A DNA stretch of 64,000 bases from Lingula anatina (Eukaryota; Brachiopoda; Lingulata; Lingulida; Lingulidae). A program made the position numbers and the translations under genes. Shown here in pieces: positions 1-14,000 of this stretch. The stretch covers positions 130,688 to 194,687 of the forward strand of contig NW_019775712.1 in assembly GCF_001039355.2 (NCBI RefSeq). Reading direction: 5' to 3'. Under the pieces are notes generated by a model that worked only from the letters and a program-made list of their open reading frames with translations, did not search any database and was not told the DNA's origin. Position 1 is the stretch's first letter. Each line of letters starts with the position of its first letter.

Positions 1-654
1 ACAGACACACTACTAGCTGGAAAGAATAGAGCATAGTCAAGAACAGGATAGTATATAACAGCAATGAATAGGATAAAGGAAATTACAAAAATCTATTTCT
101 GAGACAAAATTAAACTTCCTGAGCATGTACCACAGTCAGTTTTCTTTTACTTCTTCTGTATGGTACATACTTCAAACCCAGCTAGAAACTGACAATAATT
201 TTTTCATCTTTATCATTTAGCTTCAAAAGGCCTTTCAGAAAATGACAAAATCTGTCTTCTTGACTTTTAACCTTTCTGAATTTCTTATAACCAGCATGGA
301 TCAGTTCTCATAAACCAACAAGGAATTTTTATTTCTACTAAGGAATATCTAAATCTCTTCAGAATATTGAAATGTCAGACTTCTGAATGGGTAGAAAAAT
401 CAAGGCAAAAGTTGAAAAGTTTCTAGCAGATGAGAAACCAACTCAAAGATATTACAAATGCTAAAACTACATGAAACTCACATGAGCAGAAAAGGAGGAA
501 GAGGCTGCTTGGTCTCTTGGGAAGTGAACCTGGAAGTAGTAACAGATATTTTCTGTTTGTGATCATTTTGCCTATTATAATTGCCAGTAATTTTCATTAA
601 AAGGCAAAATGATCATGCCCCACTGACTTCTATAAAAATCTCTTAAAACACAAA

Positions 655-840
655 CCAGTGATGGGGTAGCGCTAACACTCGATAATTTAGCCACATGCTA
701 AAACTGACTGGAATTGGCTAAACAAAATAGGATTGATTGGATTTATTCTAGTCAAATTTAAACCATTTGGACACAACAAAGATGAAAAAGTAGTATTTTG
801 GCTAAATGAAAAAGAATTGCTAATGCCACCCTAGCAGTGG
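655..840. mobile_element. Probable degenerate MITE with about 38-bp inverted ends
   Basis: The left end CCAGTGATGGGGTAGCGCTA and the reverse complement of the right end (CCACTGCTAGGGTGGCATTA) match at most positions, and both arms end at a shared TTTAGCCA. About 186 bp long. No target-site duplication is visible, so it is old or the ends are misjudged. Confidence 0.5.
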
Positions 841-2340
841 TAGTTACACACGATTGCACTTTTATTAGTATCTCATGCTTATTGTGAATTAAAACAGCTA
901 AACATACTAAAATGATACCACTGAGTTAACTTCACTTTTGACCCTCTTTTCCTTGTTACCTCACCTCAGCCCGCCCCCCCCCCCCCCCATTGCGAGTGTC
1001 ATGCCATGATTGCGCTAGAGAAGACGGCACAACTACCACAGCTGTCATTTATAATACCAGCCTTTATTTAGGACATTGACCCAACATTGTAATAATAACA
1101 ATTCTATTAACCTGATAAGATAACTGCAGACAATCATTAAAATGGCAGTTTTTCTTTGTCTTCAACTTGTAGGTAGATTGGCATATTATTTGCAAACACA
1201 TTATCATTTTATGAAACACAAGATTATTTAGTGTACTAATCAGAAAGCTAAAAACTTCTCAAACTATCAAGTCCGAAGGAACCAAACTACCATAATATAA
1301 AACAACATTTGGCTTTTTGTCAACTATCTGCAATATAAAACTCATATTAATTACGTCAAAAATATCATATTAATTAAGTCAAAAGAAGTGATATCAGTAA
1401 ATAATCAGTATGTACTTACAAATATTATGGAAGAAAAGAATCAAGCCTATTATAATGGTGGTTTCCAGAAACCCTATATCATTTAAGACTTAGTTCATAA
1501 ATTCTTCGAAGCTGCTGTATCAATGAGGGCAAAAGTAGCACTAATTATCATAGTTTTTACTTCATTCCCATGTGGCAGAAAACACATCATCACATCCCAC
1601 ATGGCAGAAAACTCATCATCACATAACACGTAGCAAATAATTCCACTTGATATGAAATGATATGACTCAAACATGACTCAGGAATTAATATATCTGTTCC
1701 TTTGGAAAATGATCACATACCTAGATGAACATTGACTCTTTGATGTTTGTTTGGTGATTCAGGCAATATGACAATATTGTCATCATTGACAACACAATAC
1801 TCATGCTGCTCATAAACAATTGTTTGGAACTGATGAAGATGGCTTTAACTACCATAAATAATACCCATTTCTTTCTTTTTTTTTCAACTTTGAACAAAAG
1901 TTTGAAGATATGGGTGGTAGGTGCATCTTCTCCACATCCCTCATTTTTATTTTGATAAAAAGCATACTAAGATTGGCTTACATTTAAAGGGACCATGCAC
2001 AGTATTGTCTTTAACTACCCAAATTATGGCCTCAGATTCATTGAAGTCAGATGTAAATATCCCTGTTCACAAATGCATTTTTCCTCACAGTGGAAATTCA
2101 GATTGCAAATTTCGTAACAAATAAAAAAGTGGTCTTCAAAATATACACAGTTCTTAAGATTAAATGTACAGGGAATCCAATTATGGTGTAACTTGGAAAT
2201 GACATCAGTATAATGAGTATTACTATTTTTTATCCCCAGTCCAAACTTTATCAACAGAGTTTTTCATCTCCAGCACTCCATAAATCATCTTATCTTTTTT
2301 CGATATCTAATCATACCAATGGTAGCCTTTGGAGCTGATT

Positions 2341-2373
2341 CTGTACTGTACTGTACTGTACTGTACTGTACTG
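2341..2373 (+). repeat. CTGTA pentanucleotide microsatellite
   Basis: Six and a half uninterrupted CTGTA units. Confidence 0.9.
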
Positions 2374-3125
2374 GGGTAGGCAAAAAATAGCAGGGTGATA
2401 CCCCCCCCCCCTCCTCCCATTTGAACCCCTCCCCAATTCAATATTATGCCATTGCTGTGATGGGGTCTCTTCAGTCTGTTAAAAGTAGGATATTAGGAAC
2501 CAATAAAGTGGCACACCACCGACAACTAAATCCAGTAAATTAATGCGCTGAAAATATATCCATTCGACACGTTTCCTTGCTTACCTCATCAGAGCTTAAT
2601 CCTATTTTCCAATATTGCGCTTTCTGAACAACTTTGTTAAAAGCAATTCTATTGGACACTTGTGTGGCTCTCTCGATGGAAAAATGTCTTTGTTTAATAT
2701 TTGTCTGCATCATTTAATGAAACAAAATATACCTTGTGATAAAACGGTATCTTTTAAATATAGCAAGTTAATTTTGTAGCTCTGAGATAATAAAAAGTAA
2801 CGCACAATACCACTATTTTCTTTTTTTATCACATAGACCATTTGCTTATGTGGACCAATCAAAATAGGTGTTTTAATAGCAGCAGTCTCCAAGTAACCAA
2901 GCAGAGCTAAAGATATATTTTGAATTTACGTGAAATAAAATATGTTTGTGTTCTATAATCGAATAGAAAGAGTAGATACATTACGAATTTATCATCAAAT
3001 AATGAGACAAGCAGTCTTATTACTTTAACGCATTCATAAAATATTCATGACATTGTTTTTGTTTACATGCCGAAACTATGTCTCCAAGTTTTATCTATGG
3101 TAGACGTAGTTCCAAATAAAGAAGC

Positions 3126-3240
3126 ATGGCGGGCAGTGAAAGAGGGGAGATTGTTTTAGAATTCTTGAATATACTTCTGTTTTTAAACGTTTTTACCAGC
3201 AACACACAAGGAATTCAAGGATTTGATAGCCATGGACAAG
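3126..3240 (+). CDS. TMEM131: TMEM131 exon 1: signal peptide
   Basis: Encodes the first 38 residues. A short charged start (MAGSERGE) is followed by a hydrophobic stretch rich in L, I, V and F and then polar residues (TSNTQG), as in a cleavable signal peptide. The exon ends one base into a codon before GTAATT. Exon 2 (3441-3496) continues it as VFIQTDNELRYMVDG, resembling the FVQ...EVLRFDDG stretch of vertebrate TMEM131. Confidence 0.85.
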
Positions 3241-6200
3241 GTAATTTACTACATAAACATCACTCGATCTGTGATAAATAATATAACCTTGAAGTAAAGT
3301 GGACGTATGTCTGTGTGAAATTTATCGTCTTGACATCATTCTCACTTCAGACTTCGATATAATCTCCGATGTATTTTTTTTACATAGATTGACAAAAATC
3401 GTCATTCAATTGGTTCAGAGTGTCGTATTTTATATTTCAGTATTTATCCAAACTGACAATGAACTCAGATACATGGTGGACGGTCCACACTTGCCTGTGA
3501 GTGCCAAATAACCTACATCACGTGCATGAAATTTCAAAACACGTTGATCTACATCGACGTGAACTTGTACTGTAGAGATTACAGTGCTCATGGTGTATTT
3601 TTTATGTTTTTTCAAGATTGTATCATCAAGTACATTTCACAGAAATGATAACAGTTTTGTAAATTATAGTGTATTATTTGGCTCTTGGACACGTGTATAC
3701 TTAACATTTAAGTAGTCAGATGTGGCCATAGATACATCTTGATCAAGACAAGGGGGTTGATTACTAGCTTTCTGTTTTCACCTGTGGTCTTGTGCCAAGT
3801 CATATAGAATGAGATGAGAACAGTTGATAAGAATTAGTGGCCCAACTGCCCGTCTTCTGTACTGTGGCTATAGTGTCTCCTACCCTTCAAAGATGTCTAT
3901 ACAGATGTTGTTTGGATTTTGGTCTTTTCTGAATGTGTTTTGGTTTCTCCAGAAGTTTGTTCTTGATTATACTAAAGGCAGAACTATGGGGACTAACTGT
4001 AACAGATCTGGAAGTAAAGTACGTATCTGGTAATGTAACATTGTTTGTCAGGTTGATTATTTGATAAAAAATGTGGGACTCATGGAATATACCATAACTA
4101 TAGTTTTTGAGATTATACAGTTTTTATATGTTATTGAAATTAAAATCTTCAGTGTTCTCAAATGAAATATAATTTATTTTTCAGAACGTACCAGGAGGAG
4201 AATTCCCAGATATAAATAGGTAAGGCAGAAACTGAGATGTTTGTTTTTATCTTGAACTTCTAAAACTGGGACATTGATAAGTTGGTTATTATTTGTATGC
4301 TTCAAATTTTATCTTGATAGATATATGAGAAGCTGAAGAAAGCATGGGATAACTGTATCGTGTGTTTGTACATTACTTTCCGTTAAAACATGGCTGTTAC
4401 TATTCATTTTGAAGCCCCAAAATAACTAGCTGAATAACTTATGTTTATCTTTTAAGCTTCTGTAGTAACACAGTATAGTATTGTAAGCACTGTTGTAGGA
4501 ACAGTAATCTCTTTCACAGTCATTACAGAGGAGTGACTAACAGTTAACCCAAGGGATATCAACTGTAATATTAATTGAAAGCTTTGAAACTATGCACAAA
4601 AAAGGAAACTGAGTTTGGTTAAGGAAAAAAAAAGACATTTGAAAGGTTTAAACCTCTATACTGCAAATCTTTGCATCATTTTTGCTACTGGTCAGAAAGT
4701 TATTCTAACAGGAAGAANGGAAGTAAAGTATGTACTAGTATCTGGTAATGTCACATTGTTTGCCAGGTTGATTATTTGATACAAAATTTGGAGCTTAGGT
4801 AGTATACCATATATATAGTTTTTGAGATTATATAGTTGTTATATGTTATTGAAATTAAAACCTTCATTGTTCTCAAATGGTTTTTATTTATTTTTCAGAA
4901 CGTACCAGGAGGAGAATTCCCAGATATAAATAGGTAAGGCAGAAACTGAGATGTTTGTTTTTATCTTGAACTTCTAAAACTGGGACATTGATAAGTTGGT
5001 TATTATTTGTATGCTTCAAATTTTATCTTGATAGATATATGAGAAGCTGAAGAAAGCATGGGATAACTGTATCGTGTGTTTGTACATTACTTTCCGTTAA
5101 AACATGGCTGTTACTATTCATTTTGAAGCCCCAAAATAACTAGCTGAATAACTTATGTTTATCTTTTAAGCTTCTGTAGTAACACAGTATAGTATTGTAA
5201 GCACTGTTGTAGGAACAGTAATCTCTTTCACAGTCATTACAGAGGAGTGACTAACAGTTAACCCAAGGGATATCAACTGTAATATTAATTGAAAGCTTTG
5301 AAACTATGCACAAAAAAGGAAACTGAGTTTGGTTAAGGAAAAAAAAAGACATTTGAAAGGTTTAAACCTCTATACTGCAAATCTTTGCATCATTTTTGCT
5401 ACTGGTCAGAAAGTTATTCTAACAGGAAGAAGGTTAAATGATAACCGAAGGTGAGGGGACAGTGTGCTAAGCACAAAACCATTAAGAGTGCAGAGATAAT
5501 GGGAAGAGAGAGATATTCAGCATGATAGCAGCTAGCCATGAGTAAAACTGTAATTTTGAGCAGGCAGAATATTTTATAAACAAGGGTAATTACCGAAATT
5601 ATGGCTATGCATGATATGGTGTGTGCTGTGGCAGCAAAATTTTCTTCTATATCGTGCTAGCAGTTTTTGCTATATAGCTCATTGTCTGTTCATTCCGGGA
5701 ATGAAAAACATAGCTGCATCAACAAATGCTCTAAATAAAGATGTTTTGGGTCAAATGGCAAGAATAAAAGATTCAGATGGATTTACTTGTATTTTGATGC
5801 TTTGCATCAGAAAAGCTATTGATCACTTAGCCAACATGGCAGGATTTCATTGGTCAATGGAAAAGCTAAGGTAAAAGGGACTCGCGCAAATCAATAGTCT
5901 GGTGTTGGTGGGACGAGCTCTAATGGAGATATTGATTGACTATCCAGGAGCTCATCAGCCAGGCGAGTATGCTCCTTAACAACAATGATAGTGGCTTTTT
6001 CCCTGGGATAGCAGACAAATGTATGCAAACACTACTTTACATATCGTTTAAAAAGCTTTTTGTAGCCAAGATAAAAGAGGTGAATATCTATTTGGGGAAT
6101 GCAAAGCTTATGTCTAGTATGAATTAAATTCTGTTTAGCTAAGTAAAATACCTGATATTTGTTGTGTAGGTACTTTATGTTGTGATGATTTGGAATTAGG

Positions 6201-9200
6201 AAAGAGAACATTGAAATGGTATTTGTGTAGAGACGTTTAAGAAAGATATACAATTTGAAGATAGATGGGCCGCAGCCAGAAGATTGAATGAGATACTGCA
6301 GAATGAAACACGGTTGGAAAAAAAAAAAACTAATATTATACTGAAAGAAAATAAAATTAAAATTTGAAAAATAAATAGGAATGAAAAGTACAGCTGTAAA
6401 ATGTTCACTGTTTGAAATCTTTAGTCCTGTGCAGAAGAAGGAATCCATGACTAATCATACCAAAAAAAAAAAAAAAAAAGGAAATAATAATAATAAAAAT
6501 AAATAAATGAATAAAAAAATAAAAAATCAAATCCAGAAAAATCAAAACCTGTCTTTTTTTTTTTTATTCCTGCAAGGTTCCCAAAAACATTTTGTACTAT
6601 TATCAAAAAATCTGAACTATCCTCCATGAACAGAAATGATCAGAAAGTTCATAGACAAGGAAAGAGTGGTAATTATAATAGAAGACAGTCTAGCCATGTG
6701 GTATACTGAAGGTATAAATTAGCACTTTGATTGGGCAAAACTTTGCAGTTGCTTTAATAATAATAATACCTTTCTTATTTGGCGCCTTGACGTACTACCT
6801 CAAGGTGCCTTACAATGGATAGTATAACTAAAATTTCACATTTACTTCTAAAACGGATGCAACACTTCTCTCAAAACTGCTATTTAATAAAATCGGCTGA
6901 TTAATACAGACTTATCTTTACTATTTGACCCATATTACTGTAAGTGCATCCAAGTAAATGGCAGTTATTCCATTTGTTTGTATTTCTTGTCTCTTTAAAA
7001 TGATTTCATTTTGTTTATCAATAGTTATAAAAAGCCAAAGTTGACCAGCCTGTTCACTTAAAATGTTCAGTTCCAATTATGGCAATATTTATTCATCAAG
7101 GCCTAAGAATTGTTGCTGCTGCTATTCTGACAGAAGATGGAGGAGGAGGATCATAGCAGAAGTGATTAATTTAACTAATTGGTTTATAGTCATTGCCTGC
7201 CGCAGACCTCTTAGTTCAGTAGTCTGGATGTTTTCAATATATCCATATAGAACATCAGCAGTGAGATCAATATGTGGAGTGGGGACTGCTATGTGATATA
7301 TGGCCAGGTGAAGTTGAAGTGGAACTTCTTCTCCTAGTTTGCCGTGAGGTCTCTAATGGGATACTGATTATGTATAGTGGTTTTTGATGACCGGAGGAAG
7401 TGTGTATGTGGATCTGTGTGGGGGGTTGTGGTCTGCCATCACATGTATTTTGAAATTCAATGTTGTGGCTGGACAAAGTGGTCACTTGTATAAATTTGAT
7501 ATCGTGTTGGGCCTTGCAGAATCGGCTTCACAGTATGATAACAAAGGGCTAGTTTCTTTTACCTTTTTCATAAGCATTGCTTATGAAAGCCAAGAGGTAG
7601 ACTGCATGAACCAATAGGAGAGTTCATTGACACCAGTGGAATAAACATTTTTCTGTTTGTCATTGGGAACATGAATAAGAATATTTGTTGTACTTAATTG
7701 TTTTGATTAAAAAAAATTGACATGATTAAAGCATGACAAAATTTTTACACTTGGTGTATGTATTTTTTCCTCAACTTGGAACAACACAGATTTTAAGTGA
7801 ACTCATTCATTTTTTCAGTTTAATAATCTGATCAATTAATTGCAGGTGTAATGATAATACAAGCACTTGTGATTGCTTCTATGAATGCAAAAATAGCTGT
7901 ACAGAGTTGAAAGGCTGTGACTTTTAACTTGTAGAAATGCACAAACTATCACTTTTTGGTTCTGTAAGTGTTCAAGTTGGTTGGCCGGTAGAGATATTGT
8001 ACTAAAGCACTGAACCACTCCTTACCATTGTCATTTAAGGTTGTTTCTTACGTCAAATATTGAAAGCACCAAGCAAGCCATACATTGTAGTTTTCTATGA
8101 GCATGGCTTGCACTGAAGGCTGCTGAAAGTTCTGTTTATGGTGGTGCTGTAATGAAAAGAAAATGCAGAGTGATGAAAAGAAAATGTTAGAGAATAAACT
8201 ACCTTGTTTATGTGAAGGTTGAACCAACATTGAGGCTGGATAATTCACTCACTCATTTGAATTTAAATCTTCTAATCAGTCCCAGAAGGCCTTACCCTTA
8301 CTTTGTCTACCTCTGTCTAGCCAGGGTGGTAATTCTCAGATATTTGAATTTCATAAAACTCCTGCTTTTGCTCTTGATAGTTTTTAGTATGGGTATTAAG
8401 TGAATCTGGTATCCAAGTGACATTTTAATAGGGGGGGTTATTGCTTTAAACTGGTCAGTACGTCCATAAATTTAAGATGCCACTAGGTTTGAAAGTGACT
8501 TTGAAGCCATAGCATCATTTATATTAATTTTTGCCAATGGCAGTAACCAATAGATATTGTGGCTAATTAAAAAGTTTTTCATTGATAAGTTTGAAATTGA
8601 TTGTGTTGGACATTTTGAACTGATTGACTTGAGCAAATTGCGCTTGCCTGGGTATATTTGGCATGACCCCCACCTTGCCGTAATGCGTTTGTGAACGGGC
8701 ACATCAAAAACCCGCCGCTAAGTGGCCTAGGAAGTAACCTCAAGTATAACAACAACCTGGAAAGGTATCTATAGGGCAGCCTAGGTAGTAAGTAGTGAGT
8801 GTGCGGAGTGAATGATTGTGATAGGTTTTAGATGCAGCCTCCCCCTCTCAGCTCACTAGGTTTGAGAAACATTAATGTACAGTGCTTGTATGTTGGAAAT
8901 GAAAGGGAAAATCAAGGATCATTGAATAGAAGTAAATTATGTAAAGACTGATAATCAAATAGACATACCAAATAGGATTAGTGGGTTGTTTTAAAGATAT
9001 ATTTCAAAATGTAATCTTTATAATATAATTTATTGGCTGTTTTGAGTTGTATTTGGTGTGTACTAATACAAACGATCTGTTTACAGCAGTGCAGTCTTGC
9101 ACAAGTCATTTGTAGGATACATAGTGGCAGGTGATATAAGAAAAAAAAAAAAAAACATCAACCAGGTCATGTGCACTGATGCCACAAATGAAATATTAAG

Positions 9201-11016
9201 TGATGGAATGTGATCAGGCAACTGAGTCGAGAAAAACAGGTGTTGAGTCTGTCTCCACAGTGACATGAGGTGTGTGCATGTGTGTGTGTGTGTGTGTGTG
9301 TGTGTGCCTGCATGTGTTTGTATGCATACATAATACAGACGTGTGCTTGTGTATGAATTGAAAATCCTGTGCATGTGTGTTTTTATCTGCATGCATGCAA
9401 GTAAGCTTACACATGTGTATTCATGCACACAGGCTGAGACAACATAAAACATCGGCTGTGCAAAGTATATGTACTGAGTTCTGAATTGTTGATTGACAGT
9501 GTCGGGGTACATAGAGTAACAGCTGAATCATGAAATAACACCTGAGCATACTTACCTCCATAATACTCTAAATTATTCCATGTGAAGGAATTAACTCTGG
9601 CTTAAATGAACAAATATTCTTCATTAATTCAGTTTTTTTCCAAAGGTCAGGTAAAGGTTAGAATTAAGATTATGAAATGAGAATATTTGTTCCGGGTGAT
9701 AATTGAGATATGCATGAAGAAGTTAGAAAGTTCCCCTTAATTACTATCTGTTATAATTATACAGTTGGTATATTAACAGCATAGGCTCTAAATCCCCTCC
9801 AAACCAGGCCACAAGAATGAGGTGCTACTGATGATTGTTATACCTGTAGAAAGTGCACAATGATTGGGTTATTTTGATGGGGGAATGTGTGAAAGATGTA
9901 TTTACTAGTACAGTTGCTAATCTTCTATGAAGGAGATTGGTATTGGATAGGCCCTTGTGGCTGTGGACCCAGGAGCAGATTAATTTTCACTTGAATGATG
10001 GAAGGTTGCAGGAGTTTGTAAAGAAAAGAGGCCTGAAGAACTAGTACTTGCTTTGTATTCCCTGACCTACAAAAACTAAAGGTCACCATACTTGAGATGT
10101 GCACTTACCATGCCCATTGCCCATTACAAAACAAGAATTTGTTTGTAACAAAACTTCTCAGTTTATTTGGAGATGGCACGCTCTTTCTGGCGTGACTTTT
10201 AAAATTACTTTTCCATAGAACACCAAGTAGTCTGGATATATAGCCAGGGTGGATGTATATTGTAATCAGAGTATGTTTTGTTCATATTTGGGAAATGAAA
10301 ATGGATCCTTTTAGTCTCAAACTTTTTTTTGTGAAATAATGGGTTTTATTTATGATCCTACCAATATAACTTTCCTAATAGCTGTTCAAAGTTACTGCCT
10401 AAGTGAGGGGTATACTACTTGGTATTTTGAATGATCTCTATGATGGGCAAGTGCTATTAACACCAAATACATTGCCATACGTGATTCAGGACTTTATCTC
10501 AAAGAATACATGATTGAATAACCTTTTTTTCTGCACTTCTATACCTGGTGGTTGTGCTTTAATTTAAAAACCTCTTATAACCCATTGAAAACAGTAAACA
10601 CTCCACAGTTTTCAGATTTGATCCTGTTAATCTTAAGATTTCCAACCAAATACCCTGACAAGTCGTACATGATGCTCTGTTTAGTTGTGGAGAATAGGCA
10701 TTGTTTGGAGTGCTCCATTTTTGAAATGATTTCTTTGGTCGAGGATGAAAGGTTGTGTTAATAAAGTCGGGTGTCTCAAGAAGGAAGTGATATGTTATAC
10801 CTCCAGTTCCTGCACTCTAGACTTGGCCTGGTGTATAGTAAATGCGAGCCAAATGCAAATAATTTAATATGGCTAAGCCTAATGAAAATGTTAAATTTCT
10901 TATCATTTTTAAACACGCACGCACGCATATACACACGCACGCACGCTCTCTCTTTCTCTCTCTCTCGCACACATATACACACGCATTTACGCTCTCTCTC
11001 TCTCTCCTTCTCTCTT

Positions 11017-11061
<45 letters not shown>

Positions 11062-14000
11062 TGAAAGCAATTTTATCCCAAAGTCTTCCCAGGTAGTGCA
11101 GTGGTGTGTTTGCTCAGAGCTGCAACAGAAAAACTATATCATGTGAAGAAAAATTAAAAACTAATATATATTAATTCCTTCAGATTTTACATTGAATTAG
11201 GAGCAGTTAAAGCTGTGAATGCTTGCATAAACCAATTTCCTCTCTTAAATTACTCCAAAGTAGATTGAAGTGGGTGTTCACTAAGCATACTCATTCATAA
11301 AAAATCTATCATTGCAGACCATGTAAGGTATGACAGGACTTCCTCTAATATATTGCATTTGGCTTATTGCTAAACATACTATATTCTAATATGACTAATG
11401 AAACTAAGTGCACTGTTTAGCCAAATTTATCACTGATCTGGATGATTATTTTGATTTGGATCAAATGATCCAGCTATTTGGCCAAAAGGCATTGGATAAG
11501 ACACTCCCAGGGAAAGCCCAGTATAAAGAAGACACGGGGACCCAAAACATTTATTTCATCTTCTGGTGACAGATTGATGGTCCATATCTGGATACTCTGT
11601 AGTAATTAGGAAGCGGCCCACTTGATCCCTGAAGGAGGTGATATATAGGCTTTAGTACGATAATCACTGTCATCTAATCTTGTCAGAAGTAACCTTTAGT
11701 ACAACCTCTCGAAACGTGACAGCGACCAGGAGATGGGTGAACAACGTGTGCCCTAGTTAGATAGTAGGCTATAATGAAGTGCATCCCTTGAGTGCATTTT
11801 AGTGTACAGAATTTAATGTCTGCAGTTGTTAAAAATATATTCCCAATGCATTCAAAGTCATATTTGTTGAGAAAGAGTAAAAAATGTGCTGAGGTGAAGT
11901 TCATTCAGGTTGTGTATATTTTGTAAACATAAGTTACGTGAATTGAGCCCTCAACTTTTGACCAGGAAGTTATAGTATATTGTTATTTCGTATTGGGACT
12001 ATTTTGAGGGGTTTTGTAAGATTTGATAGAAATAATAATATATGAACCTTTTCTCACAAATGGCCATTCTAGCATAGTGTCTATGCAGTTCCTTCTCATA
12101 AAATTTGCAGCTTCTTTTTTTTTTAAAGTTGAGGAATTTTGAATATAGAATAGTGTTAATTGTGTTGTGCTGTATGTGGAAATTAATTTAAAAGAACTTG
12201 AGTGTGTGATTTTGTATGTATCTCTATCTGGCTTAAGCTTTGGTTTATAGGAGGACATAGCCATGTAGAGTAACATCCTTGTAATGAAAAAAAGAAAATG
12301 GTTTGATTATCATGTGGCTTTGCTGGCACATTAATATTGAAAACAAATGATACAGAAAAATGGACTCTTTTGATGGCTGAACTGCAAGATGTTTTCAGTT
12401 TGGAAATTTCTATCTGTAAACAAGTACTAGTACTTCATTATGCCCCTATTTCACACAGACCACGAATCCCACGAATGGCCATGAATTGACAAATTTTACG
12501 ATTCGTGGTTGAATCGTAATCAGTTTGTGAAGTTCTTAACAGATTCGTATATATTTGTAGTCAGTTCTTGCACTTCTTGACCAACAGGAATTGGTGGCAA
12601 AAACTTTGATACCCCTATTTCACACAGACCACGAATCCGACGAATCGCCAGGAATTGAAAATTTCAGGATTCGTGGTTGAATCGTAATCAGTTCGTGAAG
12701 TTCTTAACAGATTCGTATACAATCGTAGTCAGTTCTTGCAATTCTTGATCAATTGGGAATTCGTGGCAAAAATTTTGAGCTGTTCAAAGTTTTGGCCACG
12801 AACTCACGATTCCAAATAATCGTAGTGAATTTCTGGACAATATTCGTGCGATTCCAGCCGAATCCCACGAATATTGGTAACACTATCGCACCTGTATCAT
12901 AACTGAATCGTAGAGCGTGTCGAATTAGACCAGAAAATTGGCAAAATCTCACGACTCTAGCCGAATCCCACGAATATTCGTAACACTATCGCACCTGTAT
13001 CGTAACTGAATCATGAGCGTGTCGAATTAGACCAGAAAATTGGCAAAATCTCACGAATCCTGAAATTTGTCAATTCCTGGTGATTCGTGGGACCCGTGGT
13101 CTGTGTGGAATAGGGGCCTAAGGCAGAATTTTATGGTTTATTTTGTTAGTTTTATGATAACTTAGAAATAATTGAGTAATCTTATTAGGGCTGATCTAAA
13201 ATCTTATGATGTTCATCTTTTTCAAGTGATAAATGGATTAACTGTTTTTTTTTCAGTTTTGTTGACTGAAATGCTATTGTTTTGATTGAAGTAGTTAGAT
13301 TAAACTTTAATTCATTTTTTTAAAAATATTCATATTAAAATATGAAAGAAATGCTATGAATTCTTGTAGTGAAAAATACCCTGTATTATCTAAGTGATTA
13401 TTATGATTATTATTTTTAACTAAAACATAAAACAGGATTTGTTCATTTACATATTGTTTTTCTTTTACAGTTTACAAGAAAGTAGCTTGCCATCTAGTCC
13501 TATAAGGTTTGATCCACCCATGTTAGATTTTGATGAACAGTAAGTACAGTTCATTTTCATTTTGTGTTTGAAATTTTCAGTAATATTATTATTTTTATTT
13601 GCAAATATGCTAATTTACATCTTTAGAATTAGTATTTATTGTGTTTTATGTATATATGTAATTTTTTTTTTGGCATTTTGATTGTTTCTGTTATTCAGAT
13701 ATATAAATTGAAAAAGGCATTGATGCAGAAGTGACAAACCAAAATGGAACAATGAAAATACTGTATTTGCATCATTTTTTTTTTAACACAAAATGTCATT
13801 GTGATGTTATGCTGTAAGAGTGCAATGCAAGCAGGGATTTCCCCCATTGCTGCAGCCTACAGTCTCTTAGCTTATGTCATCCATATACTCATAATTACCT
13901 AGACACACATTTTAGGGTTCTTGGCTTGCACTGGTTAACCTAAAGAGGTGTGGCAGTGAAGTATACCCATTTAAAATGGTTAAAAATGGAGTTACGTGGC

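Larger units (their letters stand above)
1..3125. other. Intergenic, upstream of TMEM131
   Basis: No coding region supported. Holds a probable MITE (655-840), a 15-nt C run (974-988), a 29-30-bp direct duplication (about 1567-1624), a CTGTA pentanucleotide repeat (2341-2373) and a second C run (2401-2411). The TMEM131 promoter must lie in the last part, but I see no clear TATA box or other core element. Confidence 0.6.
4010..5431 (+). repeat. Tandem duplication of about 710 bp around TMEM131 exon 3
   Basis: Copy 1 is 4010-4717 and copy 2 is 4719-5431, joined at a lone N at 4718. The left ~175 bp of the copies differ at many positions, by substitutions and small indels. From the exon 3 acceptor onward (about 530 bp) I see no differences. 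Diverged plus identical halves joined by one N look like two alleles placed in series, though a recent duplication with gene conversion would look similar. Confidence 0.85.
4934..13470 (+). other. TMEM131 intron 3 (long)
   Basis: About 8.5 kb without a supported exon. It contains the end of the tandem duplication, A-rich DNA at 6320-6560, a possible repeat fragment at about 6754-6820, a TG microsatellite (9271-9306), an ACGC/CT tract (10915-11057) and the foldback element at 12442-13117. Open frames of up to 87 codons (for example 5611-5874) match nothing I recognise. Confidence 0.6.

Noticed and set aside
1567-1624. Short direct repeat with CATCATCACAT looking like a CRISPR-type repeat
   Set aside because: Only two units, no spacers, eukaryotic context; a simple local duplication.
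5611-5874. 87-codon + strand frame in TMEM131 intron 3
   Set aside because: Frame and flanking splice signals do not fit TMEM131, and no family is recognised; inserting it would break the phase between exons 3 and 4.
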